Shown here: positions 37,468-45,872 of the stretch, in pieces
Numbering within the stretch: the stretch's first letter is position 1
Layout: every line of letters starts with the position of its first letter
Assembly (NCBI RefSeq): GCF_022171985.1
Contig: NZ_JAJVHF010000007.1
Coordinates: 1-64,000, forward strand
Source: Huaxiibacter chinensis
Lineage (GTDB): Bacteria; Pseudomonadota; Gammaproteobacteria; Enterobacterales; Enterobacteriaceae
Direction of reading: 5' to 3'
DNA length: 64,000 nt
Translations under genes and position numbers: made by a program
Notes under the pieces: generated by a model
What the model was told of the DNA's origin: nothing
Databases searched by the model: none
Seen by the model: only the letters and a program-made list of their open reading frames with translations

Positions 37468-37767
37468 ATGAAGGATGAATCTCAATGTAGCTTATTGCTT
37501 GCCGGCCTGATGTCTCTGATTTTCATCACTGCTTGTCAAACGAAAGCTGTCACCGTTGAACGTAATGAAAACATTCAGATAGTTAATCCATTCTCGGGTT
37601 CAAGCCCTGATGGGCAATGTTACAAAATAACTGCTGAAAATAAAGATTATTATGGTCGTCTGGATAAAGATGGTCATCCATTACAAATTCCTGAAATTGA
37701 AAATAAGGATATCAAAATTAGCCTGAGATTATTAAACGATAGCGATTGCAAAGAAAAAGGAATCTAA
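37468..37767 (+). CDS. Small lipoprotein of unknown function
   Basis: 99 residues. A signal peptide with lipobox I-T-A-C puts the acylated cysteine at C23; the mature part is ~77 residues with two cysteines. AAAAGGA lies 8 bases before ATG 37468. No family recognised. Position after PAAR and before another unknown gene suggests an immunity protein or remnant of an effector cassette, unproven. A+T-rich like its neighbours. Confidence 0.65.
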   Translation: MKDESQCSLLLAGLMSLIFITACQTKAVTVERNENIQIVNPFSGSSPDGQCYKITAENKDYYGRLDKDGHPLQIPEIENKDIKISLRLLNDSDCKEKGI

Positions 37768-37854
37768 TATTCAGTTGTGGTCAAGTATTGAGCAGGGCAG
37801 AGCTCCATTCTGAGCGGCAGGCAGTCCGTGGAAGGAAATTGAGGAGTTTACAAC

Positions 37855-38205
37855 GTGAAATATAAACTAGCTTACTACAATTTATATGGCGCACTATCAG
37901 AAATATATGTAGATAACGAAGTCGGTTTTATATGCATTTCCTCAATAGCGAAAAATTCCCCTGTTACTATAGTTGAAGAGCTTTTATTTGAATGGGTTGC
38001 CCCTTTTTGTTACACGGATCTCATGACTCCAGCACCTTCGGTATGGAGTGGGTTTGATAAAAAAGCGTTATGGATTGATATTTGCGACTGTAGAAATAAA
38101 AAGGGCTTTGCCGAAAAGTGTAAGCATAAGTTGCTCGTGTCTATTCTTAAAAAAACTTACAGGAAAGAATGGCTGGCTCTGAAAAATGAAATACTACAGC
38201 GTTAA
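37855..38205 (+). CDS. Hypothetical 116-residue protein in the T6SS cargo block
   Basis: 116 residues from GTG 37855 with GAGGAG 8 bases upstream. No signal peptide or membrane segment; five cysteines (including C-D-C and an E-K-C-K-H-K stretch) and a basic C-terminus. Not recognised. Base composition is A+T-rich compared with the T6SS core. A cytoplasmic immunity protein that lost its toxin is one possibility. Confidence 0.55.
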   Translation: MKYKLAYYNLYGALSEIYVDNEVGFICISSIAKNSPVTIVEELLFEWVAPFCYTDLMTPAPSVWSGFDKKALWIDICDCRNKKGFAEKCKHKLLVSILKKTYRKEWLALKNEILQR

Positions 38206-38343
38206 CTCTTAAACAACGCATGGTTATTCTTTTATTTGATCTTTTAATGGACAGCATAACATTCAGTTAATCTGGATTGTTGTGCATGGTACTTTTAATT
38301 TATTTTTTGTCTTTAATAAAACATACAAATATCGAGTTTTACT

Positions 38344-39468
38344 ATGGCGTGGCCTATACCTGATATTCCTGATAAAAAATCTCTTCCACCACCAAAGTTC
38401 TGGTTCTGGATAATAGTATTGGTACTGATGTTGATAGTGGGGGCTATTTCCAGCTTATGGATCTGGAATAAGGCAACTTATGCTGAAGTTTTCTTCTACG
38501 GTGCCCTCCCCGCATTGTTGATTTGGTTATGCTTATTCGGGGTGCTTTTTAATCGCTACGAGCAGTCTGTCGCAGCTAGTCGGACCTGGGATTTCGAAAG
38601 AGAACAAACCAAAGCTGAATGGCGCAACTGGAGTCGACAGCAGCTTGCCGTGGTTGGTAATGTTTTGTTTTCTCCGGAAGAGAAAGGAATGGAGGCACTA
38701 TTGGACGAGTTGGAAAAGGTTCCTGCATTTCCTAAAAAAGCTCGTCCATTATTCAACTCCCAGCATAGCTTTCAAGATTTTATGAAGGAAACAGACAGAA
38801 AGCTGGAGTTGCAACATCCCGGATATCGTTATTCCCTGCACTCTGTTTATGTTTACCAGTCGCCAGATCGGATTGACGAAAAACGCATTGAGTTAATTTC
38901 TCAGCAATGGGATCTCATTCCCAATTTAATCTATTCCATGAAGACTCTAAATTCTTTCTATGATGAAAAGAATTTTGATGGGCTGGTATTAATGCTTTGT
39001 CTTCAGGACTGGCCTCATCGGCGCAGCGGGCAGTCAAGTGAGTTTATTTCTGCTCAGCTCCTTACGTCATCTGCTTATGCTCATCAGCATTCATTGCCTG
39101 TTATCGCTGGCATAACTCGTACGATGCCATTGGAAGAGGGTAAGTTTAACAATGAGTTAGATATGTTATTCGAATATGTTCAGCCCGATAAGCAGAGTCT
39201 GGAATACGTTTGGCTGTTGGGAGCGGCTGAAAAAGCTGCTACAGAAATAATGCAATATGCAACTCTTCATCACTGGCCGCTGCCGGAGAAAAGACCTCTG
39301 CATTCTATCGATCTCTCCTTTGGACCTCCCGGAGAGATGGCCTTGCCACTTTCCCTCGCGATGCTGGCCGAGGCCGCCAATAAAACGGGTAAGGATCAAC
39401 TGCTGGTAAATCAGACGCCGCAGAAAACAGGGACACTTTGCTTGATTGCCAGGGAGCTTTACGCATGA
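38344..39468 (+). CDS. T6SS-associated inner-membrane protein upstream of tssM
   Basis: 374 residues. Two membrane helices near the N-terminus (~20-42 and ~48-70) and a large soluble part without recognised motifs. It overlaps tssM by 4 bases (ATGA), so the two products probably work together at the membrane complex. Proteins of this kind precede tssM in other enterobacterial T6SS loci, but I cannot name a function. The start has no clear ribosome-binding site. It lies at the boundary where composition returns from A+T-rich cargo to core. Confidence 0.75.
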   Translation: MAWPIPDIPDKKSLPPPKFWFWIIVLVLMLIVGAISSLWIWNKATYAEVFFYGALPALLIWLCLFGVLFNRYEQSVAASRTWDFEREQTKAEWRNWSRQQLAVVGNVLFSPEEKGMEALLDELEKVPAFPKKARPLFNSQHSFQDFMKETDRKLELQHPGYRYSLHSVYVYQSPDRIDEKRIELISQQWDLIPNLIYSMKTLNSFYDEKNFDGLVLMLCLQDWPHRRSGQSSEFISAQLLTSSAYAHQHSLPVIAGITRTMPLEEGKFNNELDMLFEYVQPDKQSLEYVWLLGAAEKAATEIMQYATLHHWPLPEKRPLHSIDLSFGPPGEMALPLSLAMLAEAANKTGKDQLLVNQTPQKTGTLCLIARELYA

Positions 39469-42400
39469 CCGAACAAAAAATAATGCCAAATGCACGCTAT
39501 GGCTCATGGGGGTACTTCCTTCTGATTGTCGGTCTGGCGGGGATAATCGCATTTTTAATTTTTATCAATCAGGAGAGTTTGAACAAACTTGGGATTTCAG
39601 CTCAAAAAATCTGGACGATTTGGGGAGCTGCGTTTGCCGTTTTACTCTTTGGCCTGATTGGTTCACCTGTTTGGTGGCGATGGAAGCAGAGAAGAAATCA
39701 GGCTGTCTATAAGCCGCAGATGTCATTGGAAAAGCTCGCTCCTTCCTCAGTTGTGGGCGGTAATAGTGGTCAATTATTCTCAAGTCTTAAAAATCATCTT
39801 CGAATTCGTTACAGATTTTTCTGGCGCAACAAAGTCCGTCTCCTGCTCGTTACCGGCGACGAAACTGCCATCAATCAGTTAGTACCCAACCTGCAGGCCA
39901 GCCAGTGGCTGGAAGGTAACCGTACGGTCCTGATTTACGGCGGCAGCCTTGCGGCAGATATCGACGCGGAAAAATATGCCTCACTTCGCAAATTGCGTCG
40001 TGGTCGTCCTCTGGACGGTATCGTCCGGGTAATAGGCGAAGGCCAGAACCTTACCCCGCAAATGAGCGACAACGATCTTCGCGGTCTGGAGAAAATCAGC
40101 GAGGCGCTGCGCTATTCCGCCCCGGTTTATCTCTGGCAGCTGTGCGACAGCGCATGGTCGCAGGCGGCGCGTCAGCCTCAGGCTGTCGGCGTGACGCTGC
40201 CGCTGCGGGCGATACCGGACGAGGTGACGGCTCAGCTCAACAGCCTGCTGCCGCAGCTGCGCGAGCAGGGGCTGTCACAAATTGCGGATAACAACCGCTA
40301 CGATTTTTTACTGCGTCTGGCGCAGCAGTTTGAGCAAGGGTCCAGCACAGGCTGGGCCGCCCGGCTGACGCCGTGGCTGTTCAGTTCACAGCAGCGGGTG
40401 CCGCTGCGTGGGCTGGTATTCAGCCTGGACGGGAAAGAGGATCCTTCCGCCGAAGTCCTTAAAGTAGCATCGCTTCCTTCGCATACACATGCGCTGACGT
40501 TCCCGGCCAGCTGGCAGGGCGTTATCGACGATTGCACTCGCGTGCGTGGTCGTCGCGTGGGCATGTCCTGGGAACAAACCCTCGCCTGGACGCTGATGAC
40601 CATTATCTGTGTCTGGGGGGCAGGGACGCTGCTGTCGTTTGCGCTTAACCGGTCGCAGATCGTCTCCGTATCTGAGCAGGCTCATGCCCTGGTGGAGCAT
40701 CCTTCGGTATCGGATTACCAGTTGACGGCCCTGCATACCTTGCGTAATGACGCTGGCCGCCTGCAGCACCGTATTCAGAACGGCGCGCCCTGGTATCAAC
40801 GCTTCGGTCTGGACCATAATCAGCAGCTGCTTGAAGCGATGCTGCCCTGGTACGGCGTAGCGAACAACCGTCTGATACGCGACCCGGCCAATGCCGCCCT
40901 GGCACAGAAGCTCAGTTTGCTGGCGAATTCTGCCCCCAACAGCGACCAGCGTGCACAGTTGGCGAAGCCGGGCTATGACCAGCTGAAGGCCTGGCTGATG
41001 ATGGCCCGACCTGATAAAGCCGATGGCGCGTATTACGCTCAGATCATGAAAGCCGTGGAGCCGACGCGGATGGGTATTTCCACCGGTCTGTGGCAAAGCC
41101 TGTCGCCGGATTTGTGGGCCTTCTACATCACCGAACTGCCAAAGCAGCCGCTGTGGAAAATCACGCCGGATGCGCAGCTGGTGAGTCAGAGCCGCCAGGT
41201 CCTGTTGCAGCAAATTGGACGGCGTAACGCTGAAAGCACGCTGTATGAGAACATGCTCAAATCCGTACGTCGTAACTTCGCCGATGTGTCCCTGGAGGAT
41301 ATGACCAGCGGTACCGATGCGAGGCGACTGTTCACGACCGAGGAAGTGGTGCCGGGCATGCTTACCCGCCAGGCGTGGGAAGGGGGCATTCAGCAGGCTA
41401 TTGAAAAAGCCGCAAATTCCCGCCGGGATGAAATTGACTGGGTGCTGAGTGACAGCCGGAAAGCGGTGTCCTCAGACCTGTCACCGGAAGCTCTGAAAGC
41501 ACGTCTTACGCAACGTTACTTCACCGACTTTGCCGGCAGCTGGCTGAGCTTCCTCAACAGCCTGCGACTTAATCCTGCGAACAACATTGCTGACGTTACC
41601 GACCAGTTGACGCTGATGAGCGATGTCCGCCAGTCGCCGCTAATTGCCCTGATGAACACCATCGCGTGGCAGGGGCAGACCGGCCAGCAAAGCGAAGGCC
41701 TTTCGGACTCCATCATCAAATCGGCTAAAGATCTCGTAGGCGGAAAAGACAAACCTGCGATTGACCAGTCTGCGTCAGGGCCGCAGGGGCCGCTCGATGA
41801 AACCTTTGGCCCGCTGCTTCAGCTTCTGGGTAAAAACACAGGCAGTAACGTCATGTCGGCTGACACATCACTGAGCCTGCAAACGTATCTGACCCGAATC
41901 ACCCGCGTGCGTCTCCGACTGCAACAGGTGGCCAGTGCCTCTGATCCGCAGGAGATGATGCAGACTCTGGCGCAGACCGTATTCCAGGGTAAAAGCGTGG
42001 ATCTGACTGACACTCAGCAGTACGGCAGTCTGATTTCGGCAAGTCTTGGCGAGGAGTGGAGCGGATTTGGCAGCACAATGTTTGTGCAGCCGCTGACCCA
42101 GGCCTGGGAGACCGTTCTTCAGCCGTCAGCAGCCAGTCTGAATGATAAATGGAGCCGCTCGGTTGTTGCGAACTGGCAAACTGCCTTTGACGGACGTTTC
42201 CCGTTTGCCGCCAGCAAAAGTGATGCCTCTTTACCGATGCTGGCTGAATTTGTGCGTAAGGACAGCGGACGTATAGAGCGCTTCCTGACGACAGAACTCA
42301 ACGGTGTGCTGCACAAAGAGGGCAGCCAGTGGGTGGCGGATAAGGTCAACAGCCAGGGGCTGAGCTTTAATCCGGCCTTTCTGCGGGCGATAAATCAGCT

Positions 42401-42902
42401 AAGCCAGTTGTCAGACATTTTGTTCACCGATGGAAGTCAGGGCATCAGCTTTGAGCTACAGGCGCGCCCAGTACCGCAGGTGGTGGAAACCCAACTGACC
42501 ATTGATGGGCAAATGCTGCACTACTTCAACCAGATGGCGGACTGGCAGAGCTTTCGCTGGCCGGGAGACACTTACAAGCCGGGGGCAATGCTGACCTGGT
42601 CCACGGTCAACGCCGGTGCGCGCCTGTTCGGGGATTACAGCGGGACCTGGGGCTTTATTCGCTGGCTGGACCAGAGCAAGCGCCAGCAGCTTGACCGCAG
42701 CCAGTGGATGATGAGCTTTACCGCCCCGGATGGTCGCACCCTGCAGTGGGTGCTGCGCTCACAACTCGGAAAAGGTCCGCTGGCGCTGCTGGATCTGCGC
42801 GGTTTCACGCTGCCGGATCAGATATTCAGTGTCGACAGCGCGGCCACCGCTCAGGCGCTGATGGCTAACACAGGAAACAGTGACATGGATGGTGTCGAAT
42901 AA
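39465..42902 (+). CDS. tssM: T6SS membrane-complex protein TssM (IcmF family), P-loop lost
   Basis: 1145 residues from ATG 39465 overlapping the preceding stop. Inner-membrane and periplasmic core of the TssJLM channel. Two N-terminal helices (~16-38, ~45-68) and a third at ~370-392 bound the cytoplasmic domain; the rest is periplasmic and C-terminal domains contact TssJ. Where NTPase-bearing TssM proteins have G-x4-G-K-T/S, this one has VTGDETAINQL (~128-138), so the ATP/GTP site is absent. Full length otherwise; its stop overlaps tssA by one base. Confidence 0.95.
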   Translation: MTEQKIMPNARYGSWGYFLLIVGLAGIIAFLIFINQESLNKLGISAQKIWTIWGAAFAVLLFGLIGSPVWWRWKQRRNQAVYKPQMSLEKLAPSSVVGGNSGQLFSSLKNHLRIRYRFFWRNKVRLLLVTGDETAINQLVPNLQASQWLEGNRTVLIYGGSLAADIDAEKYASLRKLRRGRPLDGIVRVIGEGQNLTPQMSDNDLRGLEKISEALRYSAPVYLWQLCDSAWSQAARQPQAVGVTLPLRAIPDEVTAQLNSLLPQLREQGLSQIADNNRYDFLLRLAQQFEQGSSTGWAARLTPWLFSSQQRVPLRGLVFSLDGKEDPSAEVLKVASLPSHTHALTFPASWQGVIDDCTRVRGRRVGMSWEQTLAWTLMTIICVWGAGTLLSFALNRSQIVSVSEQAHALVEHPSVSDYQLTALHTLRNDAGRLQHRIQNGAPWYQRFGLDHNQQLLEAMLPWYGVANNRLIRDPANAALAQKLSLLANSAPNSDQRAQLAKPGYDQLKAWLMMARPDKADGAYYAQIMKAVEPTRMGISTGLWQSLSPDLWAFYITELPKQPLWKITPDAQLVSQSRQVLLQQIGRRNAESTLYENMLKSVRRNFADVSLEDMTSGTDARRLFTTEEVVPGMLTRQAWEGGIQQAIEKAANSRRDEIDWVLSDSRKAVSSDLSPEALKARLTQRYFTDFAGSWLSFLNSLRLNPANNIADVTDQLTLMSDVRQSPLIALMNTIAWQGQTGQQSEGLSDSIIKSAKDLVGGKDKPAIDQSASGPQGPLDETFGPLLQLLGKNTGSNVMSADTSLSLQTYLTRITRVRLRLQQVASASDPQEMMQTLAQTVFQGKSVDLTDTQQYGSLISASLGEEWSGFGSTMFVQPLTQAWETVLQPSAASLNDKWSRSVVANWQTAFDGRFPFAASKSDASLPMLAEFVRKDSGRIERFLTTELNGVLHKEGSQWVADKVNSQGLSFNPAFLRAINQLSQLSDILFTDGSQGISFELQARPVPQVVETQLTIDGQMLHYFNQMADWQSFRWPGDTYKPGAMLTWSTVNAGARLFGDYSGTWGFIRWLDQSKRQQLDRSQWMMSFTAPDGRTLQWVLRSQLGKGPLALLDLRGFTLPDQIFSVDSAATAQALMANTGNSDMDGVE

Positions 42903-44503
42903 TGAGCACACTGCAGAATCTGGTTGCCGCCTGTCAGGCTGACGAAATTCAGCTGCGACAACAGGCGCAGGCACGCACAGAAAATTGGCAGCCCTGGCTT
43001 GCCCCGGTAAGCATTGCCAGTCCGACCGGGGAAGACCCGGGATATGACGATGATTTTCAGCGTATTCGTGAGGAAGTCAACAAGCTCTCTGGCATTGATA
43101 CCGGTCTGATTTGCACGCTTGCTGAAAAACTGCTGACCACCACGGCCAAAGATATCCGGATTGCCACCTATTACTGTTGGGCGCGTCTGCACCAGGATGG
43201 CGAAGCTGGCTTTGCCGAAGGACTTGAACTGCTGGTGGGATTGCTTCAGCACTATGGAGCACAGCTTCACCCGCAGCGCGAGCGGAGCCGTAAACCGGCG
43301 CTGGAATGGCTCGCCGGAGCCCGAGTACTCGACAGTCTGTCGCTTTACCCGGAAGTTGTACGTGATGACGCACAGCGTACCGCCGGAGTGCTGCTGCTCA
43401 TCAGTGACAGTCTGGAGACAGAGCCGGAGGCGTCACGGCCGGAACTCAATGCGTTATACAGTACTCTGGAGTCCCGTCTGATTAAAGGCGGGGGCGTGGA
43501 TGCGGTGGTACCGCAGAACGCCGGTAATAAGGCCCAGTCACAGCCCTCCACGCACACGGCCGAGTCAGGCGCGCCGGTTCTGAACCGCATTAGCTCCGGT
43601 CAGGACTTGCTGGCTCAGGCCCGCACCCTTACGGGATATCTGCGTGAGCAACCTGATGGCTGGCTCGCTGCACATCGGCTTATGAAAAGCCTGCGTCATG
43701 ACACCTTGAGTGCTATTCCGGCGCCGGACGCTGAAGGGAAAACGCGCATCGAACCGCCGCGCACTGACCAGCGGGCCATACTGAAACGCCTGTACCTGCA
43801 GCAGAGCTGGCTGGAGATACTGGAGCAGGCGGACAGCACTTTCTCGCGTGGCGCCAATCACCTCTGGCTGGATTTGCAGTGGTATATCCATCAGGCCCTG
43901 GTGAGGTCGGGGCAGGATGTGCTGGCTGATATCATCGCCGCCGACCTGAAAGGGTTGCTGCGTCGCCTTACCGGGCTTGAAACCCTGGCCTTTAATGACG
44001 GCACGCCGTTTGCGGATGAAGTGACACTGAACTGGATAAACCAGAGCGTGCTGGACGATATGTCCGGCTGGCGGGATGAGCCCGTCAGCGCTATCAGAAC
44101 GGGTGACAACGATATTCTGGCGCTTGAACCTGAAGCGCTGGAGAAAGCAGACAGCGAAGGTCTGGATGTTACCCTCCACTGGCTGCAGACCCGCCCTGGT
44201 GCCGACTCTGCAAAAGACAAATGGCTGTTGCGCCTGCTGATGGCACGCGTGGCCGAGCAGAAGGGCAAGAATGAACTTGCGCTGCATCTGCTGGGGGAGC
44301 TCGACAGTGCCGCACAGTCAATCACTCTTATGCAGTGGACACCAGCACTGTTGTTTGAAGTGAAATCGCGCCGCCTTAGACTGCTGCGCATGAAAGCCAC
44401 ACGCAGTGAAACCGATAAATCACGGTTACAGCCAGAGATGGACCAGCTTCTGGCGGGTCTGATTGCGCTCGATCCGGCCGGCAGTGCAGTGCTGTGCGGG
44501 TGA
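42902..44503 (+). CDS. tssA: T6SS assembly protein TssA
   Basis: 533 residues. An N-terminal ImpA_N domain (DDDFQRIREEVNKLSGIDTGL, YYCWARLHQDGEAGFAEGLELL) and a helical C-terminal half (VasJ-like, LHWLQTRPGADSAKDKWLLRLLMARVAEQKGK). TssA binds baseplate and sheath and guides tail assembly. It is the last core gene before the phospholipid cassette, 42 bases downstream. Confidence 0.92.
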   Translation: MSTLQNLVAACQADEIQLRQQAQARTENWQPWLAPVSIASPTGEDPGYDDDFQRIREEVNKLSGIDTGLICTLAEKLLTTTAKDIRIATYYCWARLHQDGEAGFAEGLELLVGLLQHYGAQLHPQRERSRKPALEWLAGARVLDSLSLYPEVVRDDAQRTAGVLLLISDSLETEPEASRPELNALYSTLESRLIKGGGVDAVVPQNAGNKAQSQPSTHTAESGAPVLNRISSGQDLLAQARTLTGYLREQPDGWLAAHRLMKSLRHDTLSAIPAPDAEGKTRIEPPRTDQRAILKRLYLQQSWLEILEQADSTFSRGANHLWLDLQWYIHQALVRSGQDVLADIIAADLKGLLRRLTGLETLAFNDGTPFADEVTLNWINQSVLDDMSGWRDEPVSAIRTGDNDILALEPEALEKADSEGLDVTLHWLQTRPGADSAKDKWLLRLLMARVAEQKGKNELALHLLGELDSAAQSITLMQWTPALLFEVKSRRLRLLRMKATRSETDKSRLQPEMDQLLAGLIALDPAGSAVLCG

Positions 44504-44545
44504 ATTTGTTGACTGACTCTTTGACTCTTTTGATGAGCTTATCTA

Positions 44546-45229
44546 ATGGAAATAAATACTAAGGAACGCCGCCCGATAGCCATGCGTGACAAGCACTGGG
44601 CGCAAGCCAGTGCCCGCTGGTTAGGGAAACATAATGTCACACCGAATCAAATTTCGCTCGCCAGTATTGTCTGTGCGCTGGTGGCGGGAGCCGCTTTTAG
44701 CTTAGCATTTACGTGCCCGACCTTATGGAGACGAGTACTTTGCCTGCTTCTCGCCGCCGCGATGATTCAGGGGCGGCTGATCTGCAATCTTCTGGATGGA
44801 ATGGTGGCCGTGGAGGGCGGAAAAGCCAGCCTCGCCGGACCGGTGTACAACGAATTGCCCGACCGGATTTCGGATTCACTGATTTTAATTGGCGTTGGAT
44901 ACGGACTGATCCAATACCCGTGGGCCGCCACTCTGGGCTGGAGCGCCGCGCTGCTGGCGCTAATGACGGCATATCTGCGGCTGCTGGGCGGCACTTGTGG
45001 CCTGAAGCAACAGTTCCTGGGACCGATGGCCAAACAACATCGCATGGCGACACTTTTTGTCGTCGCGCTGGTGGCCCTGTTTCTCCCACCACTGTGGGGG
45101 CAGGGCGTGATTGCCCTCGCGCTGCTAATCGTGAATCTTGGCACGCTGGTGACCTGCTGGCGACGCGGGAAAGCGATCCTCAGAGAATTAAATCAACTGG
45201 GATTAAATAAGGAGCAGGCCGATGAGTGA
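44546..45229 (+). CDS. CDP-alcohol phosphatidyltransferase homologue (YnbA-like)
   Basis: 227 residues, with an alternative ATG at 44582 (MRDKHWAQASARWLG). Multi-span membrane protein of the family that swaps CMP from CDP-diacylglycerol for an alcohol. The motif D-x2-D-G-x2-A-R-x8-G-x3-D-x3-D reads N81-x2-D84-G85-x2-A88-V89-x8-G98-x3-N102-x3-D106. Two metal-ligand Asp residues are thus Asn and the Arg is Val. E. coli YnbA, from memory, shares the Asn variants. It heads a three-gene lipid cassette inside the T6SS operon and overlaps the acyltransferase gene by 8 bases. The alcohol substrate is unknown and activity is uncertain. Confidence 0.8.
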   Translation: MEINTKERRPIAMRDKHWAQASARWLGKHNVTPNQISLASIVCALVAGAAFSLAFTCPTLWRRVLCLLLAAAMIQGRLICNLLDGMVAVEGGKASLAGPVYNELPDRISDSLILIGVGYGLIQYPWAATLGWSAALLALMTAYLRLLGGTCGLKQQFLGPMAKQHRMATLFVVALVALFLPPLWGQGVIALALLIVNLGTLVTCWRRGKAILRELNQLGLNKEQADE

Positions 45230-45872
45230 CACCGTAAAACAGTCACTGGACAGCCGGGTAGCGGCATCCTTTTTGGTGCGTCTCTGCCGCCTTCTGACCG
45301 GCGTCAGAGCGCGCTGGCTTTCGCCTCTTCCGCAGGAACAGGTCCGAATTTACTACGCTAACCACTCCAGCCATCTGGATGGCATCGTGATTTGGGCCAG
45401 CATGCCGCCTTTACTGCGCCAGCGCGTCAGGCCGGTGGCAGCTGCCGAATACTGGCTGGCAAGCAAAGCCCGGCGCTATATCGCCCGCAGGGTCTTTAAT
45501 ACGGTGCTCATTAAACGACGCCCGACGGAACCCGATGACAAACAGCCCAACAACGCTCTGGAGCTGATGACGGAATCGCTGAAGAGCAAAGACTCGCTGA
45601 TTATTTTCCCGGAAGGTACCCGTGGCGACGGCGAATCCATCAGCACTTTCAAAAGCGGAATCTGGCACCTGGCGAAAATGAATCCGGGTGTTGAACTGGT
45701 GCCTGTGTATCTGGAAAACCTGAATCGTGTGCTGCCAAAGGGCTCTTTGTTGGTGGTGCCGGTTTTGTGTTCGGCGACCTTCGGCGAGCCCATCGCTTCG
45801 CCGGAAGAAACGGAAACTAAGCAGGACTTTCTGCTGCGGGCAAAAGCGGCGCTGGAGGCGCTCAGAACATGA
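45222..45872 (+). CDS. 1-acylglycerol-3-phosphate acyltransferase-like protein (PlsC family)
   Basis: 216 residues. Acyl transfer to lysophosphatidic acid or a similar lipid. Family motif I H48-S-S-H-L-D53 (H-x4-D), motif III F-P-E131-G-T-R134 and motif IV VPVYLENL are intact, so it is probably active. AAGGAG precedes the ATG. It overlaps the YnbA-like gene and the cytidylyltransferase gene (ATGA), giving a coupled three-step lipid module. It lacks an obvious membrane anchor and is probably peripheral. Confidence 0.87.
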   Translation: MSDTVKQSLDSRVAASFLVRLCRLLTGVRARWLSPLPQEQVRIYYANHSSHLDGIVIWASMPPLLRQRVRPVAAAEYWLASKARRYIARRVFNTVLIKRRPTEPDDKQPNNALELMTESLKSKDSLIIFPEGTRGDGESISTFKSGIWHLAKMNPGVELVPVYLENLNRVLPKGSLLVVPVLCSATFGEPIASPEETETKQDFLLRAKAALEALRT

